Assembly: GCA_964554105.1 (NCBI GenBank)
Contig: CAZKNF010000002.1
Coordinates: forward strand, 57,724 to 121,723
DNA from: CAZKNF01 sp964554105
GTDB lineage: Bacteria > Bacteroidota > Rhodothermia > Rhodothermales > VXPQ01
Reading direction: 5' to 3'
Length of the DNA: 64,000 bases
The notes below the pieces were generated by a model. That model made no database searches, was not told where the DNA came from, and saw only the letters and a list, made by a program, of their open reading frames with translations. Below, one piece after another: positions 1 to 7,645 of the stretch; position 1 is the stretch's first letter; every line of letters begins with the position of its first letter. Both the position numbers and the translations under genes were made by a program.

Positions 1-208
1 CCGTCTCTGCCGCCTTCCGGGAAAGACCCAGGGAATCACCGATAAAATCAGCGATATCCTGGATATCCGCCTCCTGATAGTAATGCGCGAGAAGAATCGC
101 GTTCTTCTCCTTCTTCAGCCGATCGATCTCGTCGAAAAGGTCCATCGCGGGATCTACCGCTTCGTCGACGAAGCCGATGACCGGATCAAGTATTGGAATC
201 CCAGCCAT
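1..208 (-). CDS. nadA: quinolinate synthase NadA, N-terminal part (runs off window edge)
   Basis: This is the first 69 codons of quinolinate synthase, the [4Fe-4S] enzyme that condenses iminoaspartate with dihydroxyacetone phosphate in de novo NAD synthesis. The reverse strand starts at an ATG at 208 and reads MAGIPILDPVIGFVDE, then the hallmark NadA segment KKEKNAILLAHYYQEADIQD followed by a D-F-I-G-D-S-L stretch. That region forms the first of the three pseudo-repeats binding the substrate. The iron-sulfur cysteines lie beyond the window, so they cannot be checked. It is the last gene of a minus-strand series after lolD, with about 180 bases between them, so it may have its own promoter. 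Family assignment is from recognised sequence; completeness is unknown. Confidence 0.9.
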   Translation of the reverse strand, partial: MAGIPILDPVIGFVDEAVDPAMDLFDEIDRLKKEKNAILLAHYYQEADIQDIADFIGDSLGLSRKAAET

Positions 209-388
209 TGTAGGTGTTCGGATTTCGATGGGTTACCGCTGCGGTGTTAACGCAAGCCGATCTTGTACGTTCTCCGGCCCGAGACGCTGCGCCGCAGTAT
301 CAGAGCGATGCCGTTCTGCAATGAGCCGCGAGGAGTGCAACGCAGAAATGCGGTATTTATCAACGGCCGTTCAGAAGGACTCAGGGTA

Positions 389-1102
389 TCACACGTCGTC
401 TGTGATGGACTCAACGGGCTCAAGAACGCCGTTCTTGAGACGCAGTATCCTGTCGGCAATCGCGGCAAGCGCCAGGTTATGTGTCACGATGATAAAGGTG
501 TGATCGAAGGTTCGGCTGAGCCGGAAAATCTCGTCGTGAAGCCTGTCGGCGGTCGCAGTATCGAGATTGCCCGTCGGCTCATCGGCCAGCACGAGTCCGG
601 GTTGATTCATCAGCGCCCGCGCCACGGCCACACGCTGCTGTTCACCACCCGAGAGCTCGCCGGGCCGGTGCGACGCGCGTTCCTCCAGGCCAAGCGTCCT
701 CAGCAGCTCCATTGCACGATCTTTCACCTCCGAGATCCGTCTGCGCGAAATAAGTGCGGGCATCGCCACATTCTCGAGCGCCGTGAACTCGGGCAGAAGG
801 TGGTGAAACTGAAAGATGAACCCTACTTCGCGATTCCGGAACGCGGCAAGCTCCTCATCCTTCTTGCGGAATATGTCGTCTCCGCGATAGAGAACGGACC
901 CGGCATCCGGCCGATCCAGGGCCCCGAGCATGTGCAGAAGCGTGCTCTTGCCCGTCCCACTCTCTCCGACGACGGCGATCACCTCGCCGGCACGCGCCGA
1001 AATGTCGACACCGCGAAGGACCTGAAGTCGTCCCCCTCCGCCGGTCGGATAGCTTTTCTCAAGGCCGCGCGCTACGAGAAAGGCATCGTCGGCTCGATTC
1101 AT
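389..1102 (-). CDS. lolD: lipoprotein-releasing ABC transporter ATPase LolD
   Basis: ATPase of the LolCDE-type complex that extracts lipoproteins from the inner membrane and hands them to LolA. All ABC motifs are present: Walker A GESGTGKST (about 46-54), Q-loop at Q98, signature LSGGEQQRVAVARAL (150-164) and Walker B LVLADEPTGNLD (170-181). The segment FHHLLPEFTALENVAMP after the Q-loop is typical of LolD rather than of MacB or FtsE. The frame opens with a GTG at 1120, but the ATG at 1102 (MNRADDAFLVARGLEKSY) gives the normal family length of 237 residues and is preferred. The permease (lolC/E) is not next to it; the nearest upstream gene is the sigma-54 activator, 82 bases away. LolA is encoded at 43087. 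Confidence 0.93.
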   Translation of the reverse strand: MNRADDAFLVARGLEKSYPTGGGGRLQVLRGVDISARAGEVIAVVGESGTGKSTLLHMLGALDRPDAGSVLYRGDDIFRKKDEELAAFRNREVGFIFQFHHLLPEFTALENVAMPALISRRRISEVKDRAMELLRTLGLEERASHRPGELSGGEQQRVAVARALMNQPGLVLADEPTGNLDTATADRLHDEIFRLSRTFDHTFIIVTHNLALAAIADRILRLKNGVLEPVESITDDV

Positions 1103-1184
1103 GCGATTCTCTTCGATCACAGCCTATCGTTTCGCTGGTAGCAAGGCGAGTACCTCAAAGAAATGCCGTGCGGCGCAACTGCGA

Positions 1185-2561
1185 CTAGTCCCCTCGCTCG
1201 ATGCCGTACTTATTCATCTTGTTGTAAAGGTGCGACCGCTGTATGCCAATGGAATCCGCCGTCCGGCTAACGTTCCACTCGAAGTCGTTCAATTTCCTTT
1301 CGATGAATACCTTCTCTGCCATATCACGGAAGTCGCTGAACTCATCGTACTGTTCGAGGAGATTCTGGATGGGATCGGTCGTCGTCGCTCCCGGACGAAC
1401 ATAGCGGTCCACATCTTCAGCTTCGATTGCGTCGTCGGCGGTCAAAACGATGAGGCGCTCCACCACGTTCTGAAGCTCACGCACGTTGCCCCTCCACTCG
1501 TGTTTCTTCATACGTTCGAGGGCGTCGTCGAGAAAGTGCTTTCCCGGCATGCCGTTTCGCCGCGCGAGCCGATCACAGAAATGTCGGGCGATGATCGGAA
1601 CGTCGTCCCGGCGCTCGCGAAGCGGCGGGACGTGGATGAGAATCACGCTGATGCGGTGGTACAGATCCTCGCGGAAGAGGTCTTCCTCCATTTGCTCCAT
1701 CAGATCTTTATTCGTCGCGCAGATCACGCGGACGTCGACGCTGATATTCCGGTCACCGCCGACGCGCTGGATCTTGCTTTCCTGCAGCGCGCGAAGCACC
1801 TTCGCCTGAGCCGACAGGCTCATGTCACCGATTTCGTCGAGGAAGAGGGTTCCCCCGTGCGCCTGCTCGAACTTTCCGATGCGCTGCTTGGTCGCACCCG
1901 TGAATGCCCCCTTTTCGTGGCCGAACAGTTCGCTCTCGATAAGCTCACTCGGGATGGCCGCGCAGTTTACTTCGACCATCGGATGCTCCTTTCGCGGGGA
2001 CATATGATGGAGCCATTTCGCGACCAGCTCCTTGCCTGTCCCCGGCTCGCCGGTAATCAGGACGCGGGCCTCAGACGGCGCGACGCGTTCGATCGTGTCC
2101 TTGATACGCTTGATCCCTGAGCTCTCTCCGAGAATCGGCGTCAACTCACCGTCAAACTCTTCGATCGCCTGCCGCATTCGGCGGTTGGCCACCTCGAGCT
2201 CGCCGCGGTCCAGCGCGTTCCGAACCGTCAGCAGCATGCGGTTCAGATCCGGCGGCTTCTCGATGAAATCGAATGCGCCGAGCTTCGTCGATTCGACCGC
2301 GGTCTCGATCGTGCCGTGCCCCGAGATCATTATAATGGGGACCTCGGGCATCTCCTCACGTGCCGTCTCGAGGACGTCCATGCCATCCCGCTTGGGCATC
2401 TTCACGTCCAGCATGACGAGGTCATACTGGTTGCCGCGCATCTTCTGCAGCGCCTCTTCACCGTCTACCGCCTCCTCGACCTCAAAATCCTCATACTCGA
2501 GGATTTCGCGCAAAGTGCGGCGAATACTTGGCTCGTCGTCAACAACGAGAATCGTGGGCAT
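1185..2561 (-). CDS. NtrC-family sigma-54-dependent response regulator
   Basis: A 458-residue three-domain activator. Residues 1-120 are a receiver domain with the acidic pair DDE at 8-10, the phospho-acceptor D52 in VMLDVKMP and the conserved lysine in FIEKPPD. Residues about 140-380 are an AAA+ domain with Walker A GEPGTGKE (171-178), the sigma-54-contacting GAFTGA loop (218-223) and Walker B GGTLFLDEIGD. The last 35 residues are a Fis-type helix-turn-helix ending in RTADSIGIQRSHLYNKMNKY. It should therefore open sigma-54 promoters after phosphorylation. No histidine kinase is encoded nearby, so it is an orphan here. Only 17 bases separate it from the upstream TPR gene, suggesting co-transcription. 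I found no clear -24/-12 element (TGGC-N8-TTGC type) near it. Confidence 0.93.
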   Translation of the reverse strand: MPTILVVDDEPSIRRTLREILEYEDFEVEEAVDGEEALQKMRGNQYDLVMLDVKMPKRDGMDVLETAREEMPEVPIIMISGHGTIETAVESTKLGAFDFIEKPPDLNRMLLTVRNALDRGELEVANRRMRQAIEEFDGELTPILGESSGIKRIKDTIERVAPSEARVLITGEPGTGKELVAKWLHHMSPRKEHPMVEVNCAAIPSELIESELFGHEKGAFTGATKQRIGKFEQAHGGTLFLDEIGDMSLSAQAKVLRALQESKIQRVGGDRNISVDVRVICATNKDLMEQMEEDLFREDLYHRISVILIHVPPLRERRDDVPIIARHFCDRLARRNGMPGKHFLDDALERMKKHEWRGNVRELQNVVERLIVLTADDAIEAEDVDRYVRPGATTTDPIQNLLEQYDEFSDFRDMAEKVFIERKLNDFEWNVSRTADSIGIQRSHLYNKMNKYGIERGD

Positions 2562-2578
2562 GAGGGCCTGTGACCTCT

Positions 2579-3283
2579 TTAGGAATTCTGCTTCGCTGCT
2601 GCGCGGGCAATATAAATGTCGGCTTGATTCGCAAGATCCGAATTCGGGTAATCTTCCCTGATCTGTTCGTACGCCGCCTGCGCCTGCGCGTATGCACCGG
2701 CAGCCTCGAAGGCGCGGCCGGCGCTTAACAGATACCGCGGAGACCCGAGCTCATTCTCAAAAAATCGGGCGGCATCCAGATAGCGATCGGCGGCGCGCTC
2801 ATATTCTCCAAGATTTTCGTACACCGCCGCTTCACCGGCAAGCGCACTGGCGCCGATGAATCCGTCGATTCTATCGAATGCCTGGAAATGCTCGAGCGCT
2901 CGATCGTATTCGCCGAGGTTGTAGAGCGCGTCGGCCGCGTAGAAATGAGCAAGATTCCCTGCGCTCGTACCGCCGTACTGATCTGCGATCTCCAGCAGTC
3001 CGAGCCTGTCAGCCGTACCGTCCAGCGCCTCCTGATAGGATCCCTGTTCGTAAAGTCCGACCACGGCGCCCAGCATCTGCTCGGCCTCCTGGCTCTGCTG
3101 GTTCTGGTACAACACATACCCGACAATCCCCAGCACAACCACGAGGAGACCCGCGAGTATTCCGTATACCAGCGTTCGATTCTGGTCGAAATAGCCCCAC
3201 GCCCGGGCATACCAGGTAATGACGGCATCCTCCCGGAGCTCGTGCCTCTTAGAAATTCTTTTCGGGGGATTTAGAGTAGACAT
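2579..3283 (-). CDS. single-pass membrane protein with periplasmic TPR repeats (YfgM-like)
   Basis: A 234-residue protein with a charged cytoplasmic N-terminus (about 1-36), one transmembrane helix (LVYGILAGLLVVVLGIVGYV, about 38-57) and a C-terminal domain of roughly four or five degenerate TPR helices with repeated A..L...G.Y..A patterns (for example LYNLGEYDRALEHFQAF and YENLGEYERAADRYLDAA). The layout matches the YfgM/UPF0070 ancillary Sec-translocon proteins and related BamD-like TPR proteins of the Bacteroidota. A role in protein export or envelope assembly is an inference from topology. It is the first gene of the minus-strand group TPR, NtrC-type regulator, lolD. It starts at an ATG at 3283, divergent from gap. 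Confidence 0.75.
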   Translation of the reverse strand: MSTLNPPKRISKRHELREDAVITWYARAWGYFDQNRTLVYGILAGLLVVVLGIVGYVLYQNQQSQEAEQMLGAVVGLYEQGSYQEALDGTADRLGLLEIADQYGGTSAGNLAHFYAADALYNLGEYDRALEHFQAFDRIDGFIGASALAGEAAVYENLGEYERAADRYLDAARFFENELGSPRYLLSAGRAFEAAGAYAQAQAAYEQIREDYPNSDLANQADIYIARAAAKQNS

Positions 3284-3588
3284 GAATCCTGAATTAGATT
3301 AACCATTGGAAGTGAGCGCCCGGCCGGATACACTCGCGGGGCGCATCCGTCGCACGAGCGTACAAAAGATCGACAAGATCGGATTCGCCTGAACCGATTA
3401 CAAGACGACGGACGGCTTGTACGCCGATCCAGAACATCGTTTCCCGTAAAAGGGCTTCCACAAATAAACGGCTCTTTTCTCGACACGAATTTCACTAAAA
3501 TCAGCGTCTGCGATGTGGATCGCAGATCTCCTCCATCCGTTTATTCTGAAACGACCTGTCGTTTTCACCTAATTAGGAGAACTGCCAG
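3284..3588. promoter_or_regulatory. divergent intergenic region with two dyads in the gap leader
   Basis: These 305 bases lie between the divergent TPR gene and gap and contain no convincing gene. Two perfect inverted repeats sit close to gap. One is CTGCGAT-GTGG-ATCGCAG (3508..3525). The other is AAACGAC-CT-GTCGTTT (3549..3564), which ends ten bases before the Shine-Dalgarno AGGAG (3575..3579). As DNA, the second is a good operator candidate; as RNA, both could fold in the leader. I could not identify a confident -33/-7 or -35/-10 pair for either gene. Confidence 0.5.
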
Positions 3589-4602
3589 ATGGCTATAAAG
3601 CTCGGCATTAACGGTTTCGGACGCATCGGACGCCTCGTTTTTCGCTCGATTCTCGAGCGCGATCTTGGCGGAATCGACATTGTCGGTGTCAACGATCTCA
3701 CGGACGCCAAGACCCTTGCCCACCTTTTCAAATTTGATTCGGTTCACGGTCAGTTTCCCGGGGACGTCGAAGTCCAGGGCGACAAGCTCGTGATCAACGG
3801 GGACGAGTTTCCCGTCTTCGCCGAGCGCGATCCATCGAATCTTCCCTGGGGTGAGCTCGGCGCCGATGTAGTAGTCGAGTCGACCGGAATCTTCCGCACG
3901 CGGGAGAAAGCTGCCCAGCACATTTCGGCAGGTGCGAAGAAGGTCGTCATCTCTGCTCCCGCCAGCGGCAACATCGATGCGACGATCGTCCTGGGCGTAA
4001 ACGACGATGTCCTCACGGGCGACGAGGAGGTCGTCTCCAATGCCAGCTGCACGACAAATTGCCTCGCGCCGATGGTGAAGGTCATCGACGACAAGTGGGG
4101 CGTTAAGAACGGCTTCATGACGACCGTACACGCCTACACGGCCGACCAGGCGCTCGTTGACGGTCCTCACAAAGATTTACGCCGCGCCCGCGCCGCCGCC
4201 CTCTCGATCATCCCGACGACTACGGGTGCCGCGAAGGCAGTCGGACTCGTCCTGCCGCATCTGCAGGGAAAACTCGACGGGATGGCCCTGCGCGTTCCCA
4301 CACCCGCCGGCTCCCTCACCGACTTCACACTGGATCTCGGCGTGGAAGTCACTCCCGACGAAATCAACGCCGCCTTCCGTGAGGCTGCAGGTCGTATGAA
4401 AGGCATCCTCCAGTACAGTGAGGATCCCCTCGTTTCGGCCGACATCATCCACAACTCGCATTCTTGCATCTTCGATGCCGAATCGACGATGGTGTCCGGT
4501 ACGATGGTGAAGGTTGTCGGATGGTACGACAACGAATGGGGCTATTCCTGCCGCACCGCTGAGCTCGTTGAGAGACTCATGAAGGTCGCCGAACCTGCGT
4601 AA
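3589..4602 (+). CDS. gap: type I glyceraldehyde-3-phosphate dehydrogenase
   Basis: Glycolytic enzyme converting glyceraldehyde 3-phosphate, phosphate and NAD+ to 1,3-bisphosphoglycerate. The 337-residue protein opens with the Rossmann fingerprint INGFGRIGRLVFRS. It carries the catalytic motif SNASCTTNCLAP, with the nucleophile at C154, and ends with the conserved WYDNEWGYSCR segment. Aspartate in VNDLTD after the second beta strand points to NAD rather than NADP use. The start at 3589 has a strong Shine-Dalgarno AGGAG at 3575..3579. It is followed by a hairpin-plus-T terminator and then pgk, the next enzyme of the pathway, so pgk probably depends on read-through or its own promoter. The leader carries two dyads described separately. 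Confidence 0.97.
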   Translation: MAIKLGINGFGRIGRLVFRSILERDLGGIDIVGVNDLTDAKTLAHLFKFDSVHGQFPGDVEVQGDKLVINGDEFPVFAERDPSNLPWGELGADVVVESTGIFRTREKAAQHISAGAKKVVISAPASGNIDATIVLGVNDDVLTGDEEVVSNASCTTNCLAPMVKVIDDKWGVKNGFMTTVHAYTADQALVDGPHKDLRRARAAALSIIPTTTGAAKAVGLVLPHLQGKLDGMALRVPTPAGSLTDFTLDLGVEVTPDEINAAFREAAGRMKGILQYSEDPLVSADIIHNSHSCIFDAESTMVSGTMVKVVGWYDNEWGYSCRTAELVERLMKVAEPA

Positions 4603-4622
4603 AGCGTTCTTTCGGAAATTCT

Positions 4623-4660
4623 ACGGGAGAGTAAACATGTTTTGCTCTCCCGTTTCTATT
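4623..4660 (+). terminator. intrinsic terminator between gap and pgk
   Basis: A perfect 9-bp stem, ACGGGAGAG (4623..4631) with CTCTCCCGT (4645..4653), encloses a 13-base AT-rich loop and runs directly into TTTCTATTT. It lies 20 bases after the gap stop codon and 36 bases before the pgk ATG. It would uncouple or attenuate pgk expression relative to gap. Confidence 0.7.
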
Positions 4661-4688
4661 TGCGCCATTCAGAAATTTGCTCCACAGG

Positions 4689-5885
4689 ATGAATAAGCTC
4701 ACCCTAGACGATCTCGACGTTTCCGGCAAACGCATCCTCGTCCGTGTCGATTTCAACGTACCCTTGGTGAAAGGACGAAACGGTAGCCTGACGGTAAGCG
4801 ACGACAATCGAGTACGCGCCGCCCTTCCGACTATCCGCACTATCGCAGAACGCGGCGGCAAAGTGATTTTGATGAGCCATCTGGGTCGCCCGAAAGGTGA
4901 AACGAAACCGGAATTCTCCCTCTCTCCTGTCGGAGAACGACTCGAGGAGCTGTTGGGCAGCCCCGTTCGTTTCATCAGTGACTCGGGAGGGCAAGCCGTG
5001 GAGCAGGCCGTTCGAGAACTGCCCGAAGGTGGCGTAATCCTCCTCGAAAATACACGCTTTAATCCGGGCGAGACTGCAAACGATGAAGGCTACGCCTCAC
5101 AGCTCGCCCAACTCGCCGATCTGTATGTGAACGATGCATTCGGATCGGCTCATCGCGCGCACGCATCCACCGAGGGCGTCACGCACAGGGTGGAACAGTC
5201 CGCAATGGGCTATCTGCTGCAGAAGGAGATCGATTACCTCTCCAAACTGCTGGAAGAGCCGGAGCATCCCTACGTGGCCGTACTTGGCGGCGCGAAGGTG
5301 AGCGACAAGATCGGCCTCATCGAAAATATGCTCGAATACGTCGATTCGCTGCTCATCGGCGGCGCGATGAGTTACACTTTTCTAAAGTCGCTGGGCCACG
5401 ACGTCGGGAGCTCAAAAGTGGAAGACGACAAGCTGGAGATCGCGCGCGACCTTTACGAGCGGGGAGAAACGAAGATCGTCCTGCCCACCGATCATGTTGC
5501 GGCGCGGTCGTTCGACAACGATGCAGAGCAGCAGACCGTGGAACGCGACATTCCGGATGGATGGATGGGTCTCGATATCGGGCCTCGAACAATCGATGCA
5601 TTTCAGGAAATTATCCGGGAGGGTCAAACCGTCGTCTGGAACGGGCCGATGGGAGTCTTCGAGATGTCGAATTTCGCAAAAGGTACCATTTCGATCGCCG
5701 AAGCAATGGCTGAGGCAACGCAGAGCGGCGCACTCACCGTCGTCGGCGGTGGTGATTCCGTCGCCGCAGTTACTCAGGCCGGCTTCGCCGATCAGATCAG
5801 CCACGTCTCTACCGGCGGCGGAGCGATGCTGGAATTTCTCGAAGGGAAGACCCTGCCGGGCATTGCCGCGTTGACCGACAGGTAG
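4689..5885 (+). CDS. pgk: phosphoglycerate kinase
   Basis: Transfers the acyl phosphate of 1,3-bisphosphoglycerate to ADP, the first ATP-yielding step of glycolysis. The 398-residue protein has the PGK signature KRILVRVDFNVPL near the N-terminus, the RLSHLGRPKG-type loop (MSHLGRPKGE), the ADAFG-like motif VNDAFGSAHRAHAS, and the C-terminal glycine-rich nucleotide loop VGGGDSVAAV. The reading frame extends to a TTG at 4677, but the ATG at 4689 (MNKLTLDDL) gives the usual family start. The upstream Shine-Dalgarno is weak. It sits downstream of gap behind a hairpin terminator. Confidence 0.96.
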   Translation: MNKLTLDDLDVSGKRILVRVDFNVPLVKGRNGSLTVSDDNRVRAALPTIRTIAERGGKVILMSHLGRPKGETKPEFSLSPVGERLEELLGSPVRFISDSGGQAVEQAVRELPEGGVILLENTRFNPGETANDEGYASQLAQLADLYVNDAFGSAHRAHASTEGVTHRVEQSAMGYLLQKEIDYLSKLLEEPEHPYVAVLGGAKVSDKIGLIENMLEYVDSLLIGGAMSYTFLKSLGHDVGSSKVEDDKLEIARDLYERGETKIVLPTDHVAARSFDNDAEQQTVERDIPDGWMGLDIGPRTIDAFQEIIREGQTVVWNGPMGVFEMSNFAKGTISIAEAMAEATQSGALTVVGGGDSVAAVTQAGFADQISHVSTGGGAMLEFLEGKTLPGIAALTDR

Positions 5886-5929
5886 ATTTTCGCCATCCGT
5901 TGGACTCTCAGACGCCGGACTGATCCACT

Positions 5930-6823
5930 ATGACGTACGACTCGATTTCGGATGTCGATTTTACGCTGGATGACGTACCGTCGCTCTCGCGTCCGGGCCG
6001 CGTGCTGATGACGACGCCGGCGCATTTCGACGTCCAGTACGTCATCAACCCCCATATGGCGGATCACGTAGGCAAGGTGAACATCCGGGAGGCCGGGCGC
6101 CAGTGGCGCGTGCTGCAGGATGCCTACGAGTCGCTCGGTCTCACGGTGAATGTCATCGAAGGCATCGAAGGTCTTTTCGACATGGTCTTCTGTGCCAATC
6201 AGACGCTCCCCTATTATTTGCCGCGAGACGGCGCGCACGGCGTAGTTATGAGCCGCATGCACGCGCCGCAGCGCCGCGGTGAAGTCGAGCACTTCGAACG
6301 TTTCTTCCGGAAGATCGGATACGACATTCTCAAAGTCTCTGAGAATCAGGCTCTCGACTTCGAAGGAATGGGGGATGCAATCTGGCATCCGCGAAGATAT
6401 CTGCTGTGGGGCGGATACGGCGTTCGTTCAAATCGAGAGGTATACGACGAACTCTCGCGAGAGCTCGAGCTGCGAATCCTTCTCCTGCGACTCGAAGACG
6501 AAGATTTTTACCATCTCGATACGTGCCTCTCCCCGCTGGATCAAACGTCGGTGCTCATCTATCCCGGTGCGTTCGACGAAAAGGGACTGCCCCTAATCCA
6601 CCATTTCTTCGATCGTGTGATCGAGGCTCCGGAGAACGAGGCTCGGTCGCTGCTCGCGTGCAATGCCCACTGTCCTGATGGAGAACACGTCATCATTCAA
6701 GCAGGCTGTGAGGTGACCAACCGGCTTCTCAGCGAGGCAGGATTCGAGCCGGTCGAGGTTGACACGAGCGAATTCCTCAAGGCAGGCGGTTCTGTATCAT
6801 GCATGAAGCAGATGTTCTGGTGA
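5930..6823 (+). CDS. amidinotransferase/DDAH-fold hydrolase
   Basis: A 297-residue member of the guanidino-group modifying superfamily (dimethylarginine dimethylaminohydrolase, arginine deiminase and amidinotransferase relatives). Supporting residues are the N-terminal FCANQTLP loop after F83-D84, an acidic E145-G-M-G-D148 segment, the catalytic histidine H195 in HLDTCLSPL, and the nucleophilic cysteine C291 in GGSVSCMKQMFW, seven residues from the C-terminus. It probably hydrolyses a substituted arginine or related guanidine; the exact substrate cannot be told from sequence. It starts 44 bases after pgk. Its last 25 bases overlap the next gene in another frame, so the two are translationally linked. 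Confidence 0.82.
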   Translation: MTYDSISDVDFTLDDVPSLSRPGRVLMTTPAHFDVQYVINPHMADHVGKVNIREAGRQWRVLQDAYESLGLTVNVIEGIEGLFDMVFCANQTLPYYLPRDGAHGVVMSRMHAPQRRGEVEHFERFFRKIGYDILKVSENQALDFEGMGDAIWHPRRYLLWGGYGVRSNREVYDELSRELELRILLLRLEDEDFYHLDTCLSPLDQTSVLIYPGAFDEKGLPLIHHFFDRVIEAPENEARSLLACNAHCPDGEHVIIQAGCEVTNRLLSEAGFEPVEVDTSEFLKAGGSVSCMKQMFW

Positions 6824-7536
6824 ATGCACCGGCTGTAGATGAAGCAGATGTTGCAGGCGCACCGGCCGCGCATCTTCTCTCTATCGTGATTCCCACTCTC
6901 AACGAGGCGGATCGTATCGAAGCAGCGATCGCTTCCGTACGATCTCAAGATGAAGCACATGAGATCATCGTGGTCGACGGCGGCTCGAATGACGCGACAG
7001 CGTCGCTCGCCGGCCGCCACGCTCGGCTAATCGAATCCTCAAGCGGGCGTGCACGCCAGATGAACTGCGGCGCGGCGGCCGCAAGAGGCGATGTGCTCCT
7101 GTTCCTGCATGCCGATACACGTCTGCCGACCGGAGGGCTTCGCAGAGTCCGGGACGTCATCAACGACGGCGCACACGGCGGCGCCTTTCGGCTGGCGTTC
7201 GACGATTGGACGCCGTTACTTCGGCTCTACAGCTTATGCTCCCGATTTCCGGTACCGCGCCTCTGTTTCGGGGACCGCGGCATCTTTATCCGGCGGGAGA
7301 TCTACGACGAGATCGGGGGATATCCTGAGATACCCCTGTTCGAGGATCTCGAACTAGTCCGAATGCTCGCTAAACGCGGTCGATTCGCTTTTCTGAAAGA
7401 CCACGTCACAACGTCGCCTCGGCGGTTCCTCCGCCGCGGTCCGCTCCGACAGCAGCTTCGAAACACGTATCTGTGGCTTCATTACGTAGCGGGCACCGAC
7501 CCGCACGAGCTCCAGCACCTGTACCCATACGACTGA
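6799..7536 (+). CDS. family 2 glycosyltransferase (TIGR04283-like)
   Basis: A 245-residue GT-A fold transferase. The nucleotide-binding start is LSIVIPTLNEADRI (about 27-40), followed by IIVVDGGSNDAT, the metal-binding FLHADTRLP (DxD-like, about 103-110), and ED.EL in PLFEDLELVRML, which is the usual catalytic-base region. The length and the conserved FGDRGIFIRRE block match the rSAM/selenodomain-associated transferase 2 group. The first ATG overlaps the end of the preceding hydrolase gene by 25 bases, and no internal methionine offers a shorter start. The N-terminal 24 residues before the fold come from a short tandem duplication (HEADVLVNAPAV, then DEADVAGAPAA) described in the findings. 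The acceptor is unknown. Confidence 0.83.
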   Translation: MHEADVLVNAPAVDEADVAGAPAAHLLSIVIPTLNEADRIEAAIASVRSQDEAHEIIVVDGGSNDATASLAGRHARLIESSSGRARQMNCGAAAARGDVLLFLHADTRLPTGGLRRVRDVINDGAHGGAFRLAFDDWTPLLRLYSLCSRFPVPRLCFGDRGIFIRREIYDEIGGYPEIPLFEDLELVRMLAKRGRFAFLKDHVTTSPRRFLRRGPLRQQLRNTYLWLHYVAGTDPHELQHLYPYD

Positions 7537-7645
7537 GGGTTCCGCGTCGTCGCTGCGCAGAACCTGGCCGCAGCGCGCAGCCGCCCCATCTGGCGCGGAC
7601 TGCGACGAAGCGGCCTGCCGCGAGACCATATTTAATCAGTACAGC

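Noticed and set aside
263..1141. Long open frame on the plus strand opposite lolD
   Set aside because: It is antisense to a protein with complete ABC motifs, and its translation is rich in Arg/His with no recognisable domain.
1101..2120. 339-residue open frame on the plus strand
   Set aside because: It lies wholly opposite the sigma-54 activator and reads as a codon-pattern shadow.
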